This document shows, in pieces, positions 1 through 12,065 of a stretch of DNA of 64,000 nucleotides. The notes below the pieces were generated by a model. It worked only from the letters and a program-made list of their open reading frames with translations. It searched no databases and had not been told where the DNA came from. The position numbers were made by a program, and so were the translations under genes. Positions within the stretch are counted from its first letter, which is position 1. The number at the start of each line of letters is the position of its first letter. Origin of the DNA: Sphingomonas soli NBRC 100801 (GTDB lineage Bacteria > Pseudomonadota > Alphaproteobacteria > Sphingomonadales > Sphingomonadaceae); NCBI RefSeq assembly GCF_001591025.1, contig NZ_BCTZ01000003.1, positions 248,001 through 312,000 on the forward strand, written 5' to 3'.

Positions 1-19
1 ATGTTTGTGCCCCTCTATA

Positions 20-39
20 CGCGTCAGGCGGTTGACGCG
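20..39 (+). promoter_or_regulatory. Short inverted repeat in the carA leader
   Basis: Seven-base arms CGCGTCA (20-26) and TGACGCG (33-39) are separated by six bases, about 70 bases before carA. It could be an RNA hairpin in the carA leader or a protein-binding site. The first 107 bases of the window hold no other feature I can support. Confidence 0.3.
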
Positions 40-107
40 AGGGGGGAGGGGGTCTAGCCGCCACCCCTTAGCGACATCGCCAACATTCAATGGAGCGCCA
101 CCCCCCA

Positions 108-1466
108 ATGGCCGAAGCCAAACCCATGTCCGTGCCTGAAGGAGCCACCGGCGTATTGGTGCTCGCGTCGGGAGATGTGGTGTGGGGCCGCGGCTTCGGT
201 GCCGAGGGCCAGGCGGTGGGCGAAGTGTGCTTCCACACCGCGATGACCGGATATCAGGAGATCATGACCGACCCGAGCTTCGCCGGTCAGATCATCAACT
301 TCACCTTCCCGCATATCGGCAATGTCGGCGCCAATGCCGACGATATCGAGGCCGACGAGCCCCACGCTCTGGGCATGATCGTGCGTGAGGACGTGACCGA
401 GCCGAGCAATTTCCGCTCCACCGAGCATCTCGATGCCTGGATGAAGAAGCATGCCCGCATCGGCCTGTCCGGCGTGGACACCCGCGCGCTCACCCGCCGC
501 ATCCGTCTCGGCGGCGCTCCCAACGGCGTGATCGCGCATTCGCCCTCGGGGGAGTTCGATATTCCGCTGCTCCTCCAGATGGCCCGCGAATGGCCGGGGC
601 TGGAGGGCATGGACCTCGCCATCACCGTCACCACCGAAACCCATTTCGGCTGGGAAGGCGGCGTCTGGCGCCTCGGCCACGGCTACGCCCCCACGTCACC
701 CCAGCGCGCCCCGGGATCTCAGGCCCCCAGCACTCCGTCATCCCAGCGAAAGCTGGGATCTCAAGCCACGGGCGCGCCGTCATCCCAGCAAAAGCTGGGA
801 TCTCAAGCCACGACCGACCCGTCATCCCAGCGAAAGCTGGGATCTCAAGCCCCCACCGCGACCCCCGCCGCACAAGATCCTGACTTTCGTCAGGATGACG
901 ACACACGCCCCCATGTCGTCGCCATCGATTACGGCTCGAAGAAGAACATCTTCCGCAATCTCGTCGATGCCGGTGCCAGGGTCACCGTGCTTCCCGCCAA
1001 CGCGACCTTCGAGCAGGCGATAAGCTTCGACCCCGATGGCTTCTTCCTCTCCAACGGCCCCGGCGATCCCGCCGCGACGGCAGAATATGCCGTGCCGGTG
1101 ATCCGCCAGATGCTGGAGAGCGGCAAGCCGGTGTTCGGCATCTGCCTGGGCCACCAATTGATGGCGCTGGCGGTGGGCGCGAAGACCAGCAAGATGTTCC
1201 AGGGCCATCGCGGCGCCAACCATCCGGTCAAGCGCCTCAGCGACGGCGCGGTCGAGATTACCAGCATGAATCACGGCTTCGCGGTGCTGGGCGAAACGCT
1301 GCCGGCGAACGCCCGCGAGACGCATGTGTCGCTGTTCGACGGCTCGAACGCCGGCTTCGAACTGATCGACCGGCCGGCCTTCGCGGTGCAGTATCACCCG
1401 GAAGCGAGCCCGGGCCCGCAGGACAGCCTGTATCTGTTCGAGCGGTTCGTGGGGATGCTGCGGTGA
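108..1466 (+). CDS. carA: Carbamoyl-phosphate synthase small (glutaminase) subunit
   Basis: CarA hydrolyses glutamine and passes ammonia to CarB to make carbamoyl phosphate for arginine and pyrimidine synthesis. The N-terminal small-subunit domain (LASGDVVWGRGFG, then MTGYQEIMTDPSF) is followed by a class I glutamine amidotransferase domain with FGICLGHQ (nucleophile Cys) and YHPEASPGP (His/Glu). I prefer the ATG at 108 because GGAG at 92-95 is suitably placed; an in-frame ATG at 90 would add six residues. The protein is about 60 residues longer than usual because the interdomain linker is made of palindromic repeats translated in frame (bases 694-902). The stop overlaps the GTG of the next gene by 4 nt. 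Function is confident; whether the insert is tolerated is inferred from the intact frame and motifs. Confidence 0.95.
   Translation: MAEAKPMSVPEGATGVLVLASGDVVWGRGFGAEGQAVGEVCFHTAMTGYQEIMTDPSFAGQIINFTFPHIGNVGANADDIEADEPHALGMIVREDVTEPSNFRSTEHLDAWMKKHARIGLSGVDTRALTRRIRLGGAPNGVIAHSPSGEFDIPLLLQMAREWPGLEGMDLAITVTTETHFGWEGGVWRLGHGYAPTSPQRAPGSQAPSTPSSQRKLGSQATGAPSSQQKLGSQATTDPSSQRKLGSQAPTATPAAQDPDFRQDDDTRPHVVAIDYGSKKNIFRNLVDAGARVTVLPANATFEQAISFDPDGFFLSNGPGDPAATAEYAVPVIRQMLESGKPVFGICLGHQLMALAVGAKTSKMFQGHRGANHPVKRLSDGAVEITSMNHGFAVLGETLPANARETHVSLFDGSNAGFELIDRPAFAVQYHPEASPGPQDSLYLFERFVGMLR
694..902 (+). repeat. In-frame array of four 42-bp palindromic repeats plus a second hairpin inside carA
   Basis: Four copies start at 694, 736, 778 and 820, exactly 42 bp (14 codons) apart. 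The last three contain ATCCCAGC-GAAA-GCTGGGAT or a one-base variant, an 8-bp stem with a GNRA-type loop; the first copy is degenerate. A different hairpin, ATCCTGAC-TTTC-GTCAGGAT, follows at about 876-897. The same element lies between genes at 9707, 39028 and 41205. In carA it is translated as recurrent SSQRKLGSQA-like peptide between the two domains. Confidence 0.9.
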
Positions 1467-1815
1467 CTCTCTCTCCCACAGAGAAAGCGTTGCTCGTCGC
1501 TCTAAAGAGCGGGAGGCACTTTAAGGCTAATCCGATTAAGCCGACCGATTTGCTGGAACTGCAATCGCAGGATGCTAACCCTGCGGGTCGGCGGCTCGTC
1601 GCGCTTGGATTAGCGGCTCGCGTCAATGATAGTGCCCGACCCGGCGCTCTGCTTCTTCGGATAACGGATGCTGGGATATCTGAAGCCGAAACACTCCAAG
1701 ATGCAGAGCGGATTCCGACCCTCTGGGAACGCACTAAGGCGGTGCCACGAAGCGATTGGATCGCCCTGGCTGCGCTTGTCATCTCAGCCATCGCTCTCTT
1801 GAAGCCAGGTCCCTA

Positions 1816-1816
<1 letters not shown>
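1463..1816 (+). CDS. Hypothetical protein between carA and carB, C-terminal membrane segment
   Basis: A 117-residue protein with a GTG start overlapping the carA stop (GTGA) and a TAA stop sharing one base with the carB ATG (TAATG), so it is probably translationally coupled on both sides. Residues 1-70 look soluble, perhaps winged-helix-like ([18 protein letters not shown] ... [12 protein letters not shown]). The C-terminus [18 protein letters not shown] is a likely transmembrane helix. Its codons are less GC-rich than those of carA or carB (for example ctaaag, ttaagg, attaag), which suggests a later insertion into the operon. I do not recognise the family. Confidence 0.75.
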
Positions 1817-5130
<3,314 letters not shown>

Positions 5131-5131
5131 T

Positions 5132-5236
5132 CCGCCCCGGAACGGGGAGGGGACCGCCGCGAAGCGGTGATGGAGGGGGTGCCGCCGCGAGCGATGCGTT
5201 TGCGGCCAGCCCCTCCTCCGTCGCTCGCCATCCGGC
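5132..5236. repeat. Intergenic GC-rich dyad repeat
   Basis: Between carB and greA lies a GGGGAGGGGACCGCC...GCGGTGATGGAGGGG type element followed by complementary CCCCTCCTCCG. A relative with CCCTTCGGGCGCGGTCCCCCTCC occurs at 34509-34562. It may act as a terminator or mRNA-stabilising hairpin after carB. The rest of this 244-bp gap shows nothing beyond the greA ribosome binding site. Confidence 0.6.
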
Positions 5237-5374
5237 CGGGGATCGCGAACCTTGCGCTCTGTCCCGCGCACCCCTATTATTCGCAATCGCACAATTGATC
5301 CCCCCATCGATGGCAGTGTGCGGGCGTTTCCGCTGCGGGACGCTTGGGACGAAGGTATTTGAAGGACGAGGTGT

Positions 5375-5851
5375 ATGGCGACCGTGGACAAGATGCCGAT
5401 GCTTCAGGAGGGCTATGAGAAGCTCACCGCCGAGCTGAAGCGCCTGAAAGCGGAGCGCCCGCTGATCGTCGACGCGATCGAGGAAGCCCGCGCGCATGGC
5501 GATCTTTCGGAAAACGCCGAATATCATGCCGCCAAGGAGCAGCAGGGCCAGAACGAAGCCACGATCGCCGATATCGAGGGCAAGCTCAGCCGTGCGCAGA
5601 TCATCGATCCGCGCGAGCTGACCGGCGACAAGGTCGTCTTCGGCGCCACCGTCACCCTCCTCGACGAGGATGACAAGCCGCTCAAGTATCAGATCGTCGG
5701 CGAGACGGAGGCCGATGCCAGCCGCGGCCGCATCTCGTACAATTCGCCGATCGGCCGCGCGCTGATCGGTCGCAAGGTGGACGAAGAGGTCGAGGTCTCG
5801 GTGCCGGCTGGCGATCGCTATTATCTGGTCTCCAAGATCGAGTTCATCTGA
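5375..5851 (+). CDS. greA: Transcription elongation factor GreA
   Basis: GreA enters the RNA polymerase secondary channel and stimulates cleavage of backtracked transcripts. The 158-residue length is normal. The N-terminal coiled coil carries the family tip motif [20 protein letters not shown] (about residues 37-56) with the acidic D-E pair. The C-terminal FKBP-like domain ends in [28 protein letters not shown] before the ATG supports the start. It has its own leader after carB, and the next gene follows within 5 bases, so the two may be co-transcribed. Confidence 0.96.
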   Translation: MATVDKMPMLQEGYEKLTAELKRLKAERPLIVDAIEEARAHGDLSENAEYHAAKEQQGQNEATIADIEGKLSRAQIIDPRELTGDKVVFGATVTLLDEDDKPLKYQIVGETEADASRGRISYNSPIGRALIGRKVDEEVEVSVPAGDRYYLVSKIEFI

Positions 5852-5855
5852 GGGC

Positions 5856-6485
5856 ATGCACCTTCCCCGGGGCCGATTTACCGATGCGTTGATTGCCCTG
5901 GCGGCGTTCGCGGCGATCTTCGCGGCGCTCGCCGTCGGGCTGGGCCGCGCTTCGATGGCGTTCGGATTCATGCCGGCGGAGTTCCTGGCCGGCGGGTGGC
6001 AGTTCGCGCCGGTGCGCTCCTGGCTTTCGCCGCTGGCGTCCGCATTCCTGCCCTATGACATCATCTCGGCGCTGTTCACCGGCGTCTTGCTGCTTATCTC
6101 GGGGCGCTATGTCGAAAAGTCGCTCGGGCCGGTGGGGCTGGGCGTGCTGTTCGTCGCGGGCGCTTATGCCGGGGCGGCGGCGCGGCTGTTCCTCACCCCC
6201 AGCTCGCCATTGCCCAGCGCAGGACTGTCGCCGTCGCTCTTTGCGATCGTGGGCGCCTATATGATGCTGTACGGCGTGCCGAGGGGCCTTCCGGTCCCCC
6301 AGCGTCTCAGCCGTCCGCTCCAGATCGGCGTGATCGCGTTGTTCTGGCTCGTGATCCAGCTCGTGTTCAGCCTCGCAGCGCGCAGCTTCGAGGTGTCGGT
6401 CAGCATGGTCGATCCGCTCGGCGGGCTTGTCGCGGGCATCCTGCTCGCAAAGCCGCTGCTGGCCTGGCGCTGGCGCAAGGCCTGA
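5856..6485 (+). CDS. Rhomboid-like integral membrane protein, probably catalytically inactive
   Basis: A 209-residue protein with about six hydrophobic helices. SALFTGVLLLISGRYVEKSL matches rhomboid TM2 (the H-x-x-x-N region), and SAGLSPSLFAIVGAY (about 121-135) matches the GxSGxxxGxxG helix with Ser125 in the nucleophile position. The last helix reads VDPLGGLVAG (185-194) where active rhomboids have AHLGGLxxG, so the catalytic His aligns with Pro187. The TM2 His is also absent. Active rhomboids cleave membrane proteins; this one looks like a pseudoprotease that could bind but not cut. It starts 5 bp after greA. Confidence 0.75.
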   Translation: MHLPRGRFTDALIALAAFAAIFAALAVGLGRASMAFGFMPAEFLAGGWQFAPVRSWLSPLASAFLPYDIISALFTGVLLLISGRYVEKSLGPVGLGVLFVAGAYAGAAARLFLTPSSPLPSAGLSPSLFAIVGAYMMLYGVPRGLPVPQRLSRPLQIGVIALFWLVIQLVFSLAARSFEVSVSMVDPLGGLVAGILLAKPLLAWRWRKA

Positions 6486-6527
6486 AGCGACCTAAGCGGG
6501 CCGGTGCCGCCCGCCTGAAAAACGGCC

Positions 6528-6752
6528 TTAGCTGGCCGGTTCGGCGTCGGGATCGAGCAGCCGGTGCAGGTGCACTACCACATAGCGCATTTCGGCATCG
6601 TCCACCGTGCGCTGCGCAGCGCTGCGCCATGCATTCACTGCCGTCGCATAATCGGGATAGATGCCAACCACGTCGAGATTGGCGGGGTCCTTGAAATCAA
6701 GCGTCTGCGGATCGGACACGCGGCCGCCGAAGACGAGGTGCAGCTTGCTCAA
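6528..6752 (-). CDS. DUF4170 family protein
   Basis: A 74-residue protein of a small family common in alphaproteobacteria, of unknown function. The core HLVFGGRVSDPQTLDFKDP ... VVGIYPDYATAVNAWRSAAQ ... MRYVVVHLHRLLDPD fills nearly the whole length. I place the start at a TTG (6752-6750) because AGGAGG lies five bases upstream on this strand (plus 6758-6763) and the protein then begins at the family N-terminus (M-S-K-L-H-L-V-F). The reading frame is open upstream but that part looks non-coding. Confidence 0.85.
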   Translation of the reverse strand: MSKLHLVFGGRVSDPQTLDFKDPANLDVVGIYPDYATAVNAWRSAAQRTVDDAEMRYVVVHLHRLLDPDAEPAS

Positions 6753-6828
6753 ATGAGCCTCCTGGGGAAGAGTGTTAGCCGCAGCCCTTAGCGCCTGCAG
6801 CATCACGCTCAACCCCGATAATCTCCTG

Positions 6829-7140
6829 TCACGCCTTTTCGGCGGCGGCCCCCTTGGCGGCATCGATCACGTTGCCGAACAACGCGCCGATCTTGTCCCG
6901 CGTCGCGTCGCGATCGGGGAGCAGCCCTTCGATTTCCGCGCGCCCGGTTTCCTTCGCTGCGTCCAGCGCGGCGGTGGCGCGGTTGGCGAGCTTCTGGCCC
7001 ACCGGATCGAGTAGTTCGCGTTCCTTGTCCAGCCGCGGCAGCAGCATGCCGATCACCACGCCCAGCGCAACGCCGCCGGCCACCAATGCGATCGGGTTGA
7101 CGCTGTCGTCTGCGGGCTTGGTGGAAGCATTGGTGGTCAT
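6829..7140 (-). CDS. Hypothetical membrane-anchored protein (YtxH-like)
   Basis: A 103-residue protein, last gene of a four-gene minus-strand cassette; its ATG overlaps the previous stop (ATGA). One glycine-rich transmembrane segment (PIALVAGGVALGVVIGMLLP, residues 16-35) is followed by an Ala/Lys/Glu-rich amphipathic helix (QKLANRATAALDAAKETG). This resembles general-stress YtxH/ElaB-like proteins, but I cannot assign a family firmly. Confidence 0.8.
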   Translation of the reverse strand: MTTNASTKPADDSVNPIALVAGGVALGVVIGMLLPRLDKERELLDPVGQKLANRATAALDAAKETGRAEIEGLLPDRDATRDKIGALFGNVIDAAKGAAAEKA

Positions 7141-7484
7141 TTGGGGGATCCTTTCTTCGCCGGCCTCGCGGCCTTTTCCTTCAAACCCTTGTCGGCGTCG
7201 GGGGTTTCATTCCGCCCGCGCACAATATCGCCGATCCAGCCGCGCGCCATGAACAGCCCGACCACGCCGGCAAAGCCGGCAGCGGCGATCGGGCGGCTGC
7301 GCACCGCTTCCGCGCCCTTGCGGGCGATGCTGGCAACGCCCTGAGCGGCGCTCTCCACGGCATCCTGCGCCAGATGCGACGGCTTCAGCCGGTCCTGCAC
7401 CTCGGCCAGCGTGCCGAACAATTGCTGCCGCGCCATCGCGACGCGCGCCTGCGCGGCGGTCACGTCATGCGGGTTGCCGCTCAC
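7137..7484 (-). CDS. DUF3618-type protein
   Basis: A 115-residue protein. The GTG start (7484-7482) overlaps the TGA of the preceding gene, and its stop overlaps the next ATG. The N-terminal motif ARVAMARQQLFGTLAEVQDR resembles the ExxR-x-x-L-x-x-T-x-x-L-x-x-R-L signature of DUF3618, a small family often found beside holin-X-like and DUF883-like genes. One membrane segment follows (IAAAGFAGVVGLFMARGWIG), then a Lys/Ala-rich tail. It is probably a membrane-associated partner of the neighbouring gene products. Function unknown. Confidence 0.8.
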   Translation of the reverse strand: MSGNPHDVTAAQARVAMARQQLFGTLAEVQDRLKPSHLAQDAVESAAQGVASIARKGAEAVRSRPIAAAGFAGVVGLFMARGWIGDIVRGRNETPDADKGLKEKAARPAKKGSPK

Positions 7485-7819
7485 GGCTTCTCGCCCAGGA
7501 TGCGCTTCACCTGCACCCAGGCGAGCCGGGCCATGACGGCCGACACCAGGCTGATCCCCGTGACCACGATCAGCGTCGCCCAGCCGGGGCCGACGCGGGG
7601 GGCGAGGGTGAGCACCAGCCCGACGACCAGCGCCACCGACGCGGCCAGCGCCAGCGCCATCGCGGCGGCACCCATCCACAGCATCGCGCGTGCGTCGCGC
7701 AGCTTGGCGCGCGCCAGCGTCCGGTAATAGTCGATCTCGGCCTGGGCATAGCCCTTGCCGTCTTCGGCCAGCCGGCTCAGCAGATCGCCAATACCCTCTT
7801 CAGGCTGTGGTTCGCTCAC
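7481..7819 (-). CDS. Phage-holin-superfamily-III-like membrane protein (holin-X type)
   Basis: A 112-residue protein with an N-terminal amphipathic region (GIGDLLSRLAEDGKGYAQAEIDYYR) and two hydrophobic hairpin helices (about 48-72 and 80-98). This is the layout of chromosomal proteins labelled holin superfamily III. Such genes are housekeeping or envelope-stress genes in proteobacteria rather than lysis genes, and there is no lysis context here. It overlaps the DUF3618 gene by 4 nt and follows the DUF883-like gene by 15 nt. Confidence 0.8.
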   Translation of the reverse strand: MSEPQPEEGIGDLLSRLAEDGKGYAQAEIDYYRTLARAKLRDARAMLWMGAAAMALALAASVALVVGLVLTLAPRVGPGWATLIVVTGISLVSAVMARLAWVQVKRILGEKP

Positions 7820-7834
7820 CCCCCTCGACGCTCC

Positions 7835-8314
7835 TTATTCCTTGGGGGCGGGATCGCCGGCATCGGATGCCGCATCGACGCCCGACTTGATCAGCCGCGC
7901 GAGGACGAAGCCGACCGCCGCCGCTGCGCCCACCGCGATCACCGGGCTCTTCTTCACGAAAGCGGTAGCGTCGGCGATCAGGTCATCGACTTCCTTGCCG
8001 CGCAGGCTTTCCGAGAAGTTGGAGATGCCCTGCGCCGCCGATCGGGCATATTGGCCATATTGCTCGCCCAGCCGCGCATCGACATCGCTCGCTGCGCCTT
8101 CAAACATCTTGGCGACCTCGTCGAGCGCGCCGGTCGCGCGTTCCTTGCCCTCGCCGGCAAAGGCGCGCGCGCGCTCTGCAGCTTCGCTCCCCAGCTTGCT
8201 GGCGGATTCGCGGATCTGGTCGGCGGGGCTGGGCTTGGCAGCCGTTTCGGTAGCACCCGGATCTTCGGTCAGCGTGTCGTTCACCGTCGCTTCGTTCTTC
8301 GTTTCGTCAACCAT
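7835..8314 (-). CDS. DUF883/ElaB-like membrane-anchored helical protein
   Basis: First gene of the four-gene cassette, 159 residues from an ATG preceded by AGGAGG at a 10-base spacing. A disordered acidic N-terminus leads into a long Ala/Glu/Arg amphipathic helix (KLGSEAAERARAFAGEGKER) and a C-terminal membrane anchor (VIAVGAAAAVGFVLARLI). This is the arrangement of ElaB/YqjD-like proteins, which tether to the inner membrane in stationary phase. An in-frame ATG 36 bases upstream lacks a ribosome binding site. Confidence 0.8.
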   Translation of the reverse strand: MVDETKNEATVNDTLTEDPGATETAAKPSPADQIRESASKLGSEAAERARAFAGEGKERATGALDEVAKMFEGAASDVDARLGEQYGQYARSAAQGISNFSESLRGKEVDDLIADATAFVKKSPVIAVGAAAAVGFVLARLIKSGVDAASDAGDPAPKE

Positions 8315-8417
8315 GCCGAAAAATCCTCCTTGTCTCGTGCGAAACAACAACGGCCTCGTTTGCGAGTTCCATTCTTAGCCGTTAGAGGCCCGCGCAAGCC
8401 TTCACGGTACAAAGTAG

Positions 8418-9704
<1,287 letters not shown>

Positions 9705-9706
9705 CC

Positions 9707-9783
9707 CGTCATCCCAGCGAATGCTGGGATCTCGCGCGGCAAGGAATCCAGGCCAGAGACCCCGGCTTTCGCTGGGGTGACGG
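9707..9783. repeat. Palindromic repeat pair between eno and ftsB
   Basis: CGTCATCCCAGC-GAAT-GCTGGGAT is followed about 50 bp later by a second hairpin ending CCCCGGCTTTCGCTGGGGTGACGG, so the element is bounded by CGTCA and TGACG. It is the same family as in carA (694-902), 39028-39108 and 41205-41640. A role as transcription terminator after eno is plausible. Confidence 0.8.
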
Positions 9784-9837
9784 CTTACGGGCAACTACGC
9801 CCTTGCCTAACGGACAAGGTTAAGCAAGAATCACCCT

Positions 9838-10158
9838 ATGTCGCGTACCGCCTCTCCGATCCAGTCCTTGCTCCGCCGCGCTGGCGTGCCCGCAATCGCG
9901 CTCATTGCGATCGGCTTTTTCGGCTATAATGCGGTGCTCGGCCCAACGGGCGTGGTTGCGGCCCGCGAGTTCAAGGGCGAGCTGCAGCAGGAGCAGGCAA
10001 AGCTTGCCGAGTTGGAAAAGCAGCGTGCGGAGATCCGCAACCGCGTTGGCCTGCTCGATCCGAAACGCGGCGCAGATCCTGACCTGGTCGAGGAAATGGC
10101 GCGCAAGAAGCTCAACGTCGTCCGCCCCGACGAAGTTGTGATCCCGCTCAAGAAATAG
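9838..10158 (+). CDS. ftsB: Cell division protein FtsB (septum formation initiator)
   Basis: A 106-residue bitopic protein. A short cytoplasmic N-terminus and one transmembrane helix (VPAIALIAIGFFGYNAVLG, 17-35) are followed by a periplasmic coiled coil (LQQEQAKLAELEKQRAEIRN) and the conserved short C-terminal region DLVEEMARKKLNVVRPDEVV. FtsB pairs with FtsL and FtsQ in the divisome. Its position between eno and the pdh genes is typical of alphaproteobacteria. Confidence 0.92.
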   Translation: MSRTASPIQSLLRRAGVPAIALIAIGFFGYNAVLGPTGVVAAREFKGELQQEQAKLAELEKQRAEIRNRVGLLDPKRGADPDLVEEMARKKLNVVRPDEVVIPLKK

Positions 10159-10176
10159 CCTCCACTCCGGCGATGA

Positions 10177-10204
10177 TTAATCCTTCACGATCGTGAAGGA
10201 TTAA
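10177..10204. promoter_or_regulatory. Perfect 28-bp palindrome, candidate operator
   Basis: The 28 bases from 10177 to 10204 are fully self-complementary (half site TTAATCCTTCACGA). It lies 18 bp after ftsB and 33 bp before the LuxR-type gene. There is no spacer loop and no T-run, so a dimeric regulator site is more likely than a terminator. It could bind the adjacent regulator itself. Confidence 0.6.
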
Positions 10205-10237
10205 GGTAGTTTGCGCGCTTCCGCAGGGGGCGGCTGC

Positions 10238-11356
10238 ATGATCGAGAGCGAGCAGCACGATGCAATCGTGGCGTGTCTTTACGCCGCTGCCGCTGGCGAT
10301 CGCCAATGGTCGAACGCACTTGAGCTGATTGCGCAGGCTTTTCGGATGAGCGCTGCTGTGATGGTCGTAGCCGATCCGGCGGGCGCATCCTTCCGCGCCG
10401 AGGTTCATGGCCGGCCGAGCGATTATGCGAACAGCTATTACGCATCGGAAATCTTCCTGGAAGACCCGCGCGTGCCCTTCTTTCTCGCTACGCCGCCGGG
10501 CAAGCTGTATTTCGATCACTGCCTCTATGATGTCGCAGCGATGGCGCGTGATGATCGCGTCCAGCGCACGACCAGTGAAATCGGTGTCTTCTATCAGTTG
10601 GGTGCGCAGTTGCGGCTGCCCGCTGCGGGGACGGGCACGGTATCGATGCTCAGCACCGAGGCGGAAGGCCATGCAAGCGAGGAAGTGATTCGGTCGTTTC
10701 GCCGGCTCGCGCCGCACATCGAGCAGGCATGTGCGTTTGGCGAGCTGATCGAGCGTAACGCCGCTACCCAGGATGCGTTGATCGAGGCGCTGGCTGCGCG
10801 TGCGGACGGAGTCATATTGCTCGATCGCATCGGCCGTCCGGTTTTCGTCAACGATGTGGCGCGGGCAATCCTGGGGGCTGGTGACGGGCTGGGATTTACC
10901 GCCGATGGGCTGGTCACGCGCCGGGGTCCGGAGACGCGGCGTCTGCGCGGCATGATCGCGGATATTCTCGGCAAGCGGGCGGGCGGGCCCCGGCGTCCCG
11001 GCGGCCAGATATTGATCACGCGCCCGTCCATGCGGCTTCCTTATGTCGTGCGCGTGCTGCCTGCGCCCGCCAGCGAGCGCTTCCTTGCGCTGCATAGCAT
11101 CGCCTGCGTGATCCATATCCATGATCTGGCGGCGGTGCGGCTGCCCTCGCGACGGGCTCTCCGCGCGACGTTCGGACTGACGGAACGCGAATCCGATCTG
11201 GCCATCGAGCTGGTTCGTCATGCCGGACTCGGCCCGGCGGCGGAGGCGGTGGGAATGGCGCTCAACACCGCCCGCAATCACCTGCAGGGCATCTTCCGAA
11301 AATGCGGTGTCGCGAGCCAGGCCGAGGCGGTGCAGCTGCTGACGCGCCTCGCCTGA
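10238..11356 (+). CDS. LuxR-family transcriptional regulator with N-terminal sensory region
   Basis: A 372-residue protein. About 300 N-terminal residues include a likely PAS/GAF-like sensor (DGVILLDRIGRPVFVNDVAR around 190-209). The C-terminal LuxR-type HTH includes LPSRRALRATFGLTERESDL, then a helix-turn-helix around GPAAEAVGMALNTARNHLQG and IFRKCGVASQAEAVQLLTRL. The ATG at 10238 is preferred over an upstream in-frame start because GGGGGCGG precedes it. No autoinducer-binding domain or partner synthase is visible. The 28-bp palindrome just upstream is a candidate autoregulatory site. Confidence 0.85.
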   Translation: MIESEQHDAIVACLYAAAAGDRQWSNALELIAQAFRMSAAVMVVADPAGASFRAEVHGRPSDYANSYYASEIFLEDPRVPFFLATPPGKLYFDHCLYDVAAMARDDRVQRTTSEIGVFYQLGAQLRLPAAGTGTVSMLSTEAEGHASEEVIRSFRRLAPHIEQACAFGELIERNAATQDALIEALAARADGVILLDRIGRPVFVNDVARAILGAGDGLGFTADGLVTRRGPETRRLRGMIADILGKRAGGPRRPGGQILITRPSMRLPYVVRVLPAPASERFLALHSIACVIHIHDLAAVRLPSRRALRATFGLTERESDLAIELVRHAGLGPAAEAVGMALNTARNHLQGIFRKCGVASQAEAVQLLTRLA

Positions 11357-11443
11357 TACCCGGTCCGAACGGACTAGATGAGCCATCTCGACTCGCCCGG
11401 ACGCCCATCGAATAAATCGGTGGCAGATCTGGGGAGAACGATC

Positions 11444-11878
11444 TTGAAAATCATGACGAAAATCGCGCTGGCAACGGCGATCCTGAGCGTGCCGCTGCTT
11501 CAGGACGCGGCGACCGCAGGGGCAGGGAGCGCCTCGCCTCGCCTCGCCCAGGCCAGCGCCGGACGGCCTGGCCCGGCGCAGTCGGCGACACCCGAGGAGA
11601 CCAAGCGCGCCGAAAGCGCACTCGGCAATGTGGCAAACCAGGAGCAGTTCGCGAAGGCGCTGCTCAACGGCGACGTCAAGACGATGACCGCGCTTTACAA
11701 TCGTGCCGGTGGCACGGGCACCGTTCGCGTGCCGCAGGGCATCGGCAAGTGGCCGAACATCAAGATCCATATCTGCTGGAAGCGGACAAGGCCGGATGGC
11801 ACCGTGACCGAGATTTGCCTCGGCGCCGAAGCGTCGATGCTGGTCAGGACCGGTCCGTTGCGTGCGGTAACGGGTTAG
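11444..11878 (+). CDS. Small secreted hypothetical protein
   Basis: A 144-residue protein from a TTG at 11444, chosen because GGGGAG ends seven bases upstream; an ATG at 11453 is in frame. The N-terminus (KIALATAILSVPLLQDAATAGA) is a signal peptide. The mature part has a helical region (KRAESALGNVANQEQFAKAL) and a basic C-terminal segment with two Cys (IHICWKRTRPDGTVTEICLG) that may form a disulfide. It lies 87 bp after the LuxR-type gene and is followed by a hairpin terminator. Family not recognised. Confidence 0.7.
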   Translation: MKIMTKIALATAILSVPLLQDAATAGAGSASPRLAQASAGRPGPAQSATPEETKRAESALGNVANQEQFAKALLNGDVKTMTALYNRAGGTGTVRVPQGIGKWPNIKIHICWKRTRPDGTVTEICLGAEASMLVRTGPLRAVTG

Positions 11879-11903
11879 CCCGATCCGCATTTGTCACCGT
11901 GCG

Positions 11904-11939
11904 GCGGGCGCACCACACGCGTGGTGATGCGCCCGCTTT
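11904..11939 (+). terminator. Hairpin terminator after the secreted-protein gene
   Basis: Stem GCGGGCGCACCAC pairs with GTGGTG and CGCCCGC around an ACGC loop, with a three-base bulge, and a short T-run follows. It lies 26 bases after the stop and separates this gene from pdhA. The rest of the 187-bp gap shows no gene. Confidence 0.65.
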
Positions 11940-12065
11940 GGCGTGGCGAACACAGGCGCGCGCGATCGGTCATAAGCGAAGAAGCACCCGCGTTGACGTT
12001 GCGTCGGGCGCAACAAAAAGCCTATAGGCCCGGCTCTGACCTCCCCGGGATAGGATTTCCGCATC

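Noticed and set aside
694..902. CRISPR array in carA
   Set aside because: Repeats are 42 bp apart with palindromic cores and near-identical rather than unique spacers; the array is in frame in carA and there are no cas genes.
7481..7819. Holin gene as evidence of a second prophage near 7 kb
   Set aside because: The surrounding genes are chromosomal small membrane proteins; there is no endolysin or structural gene.
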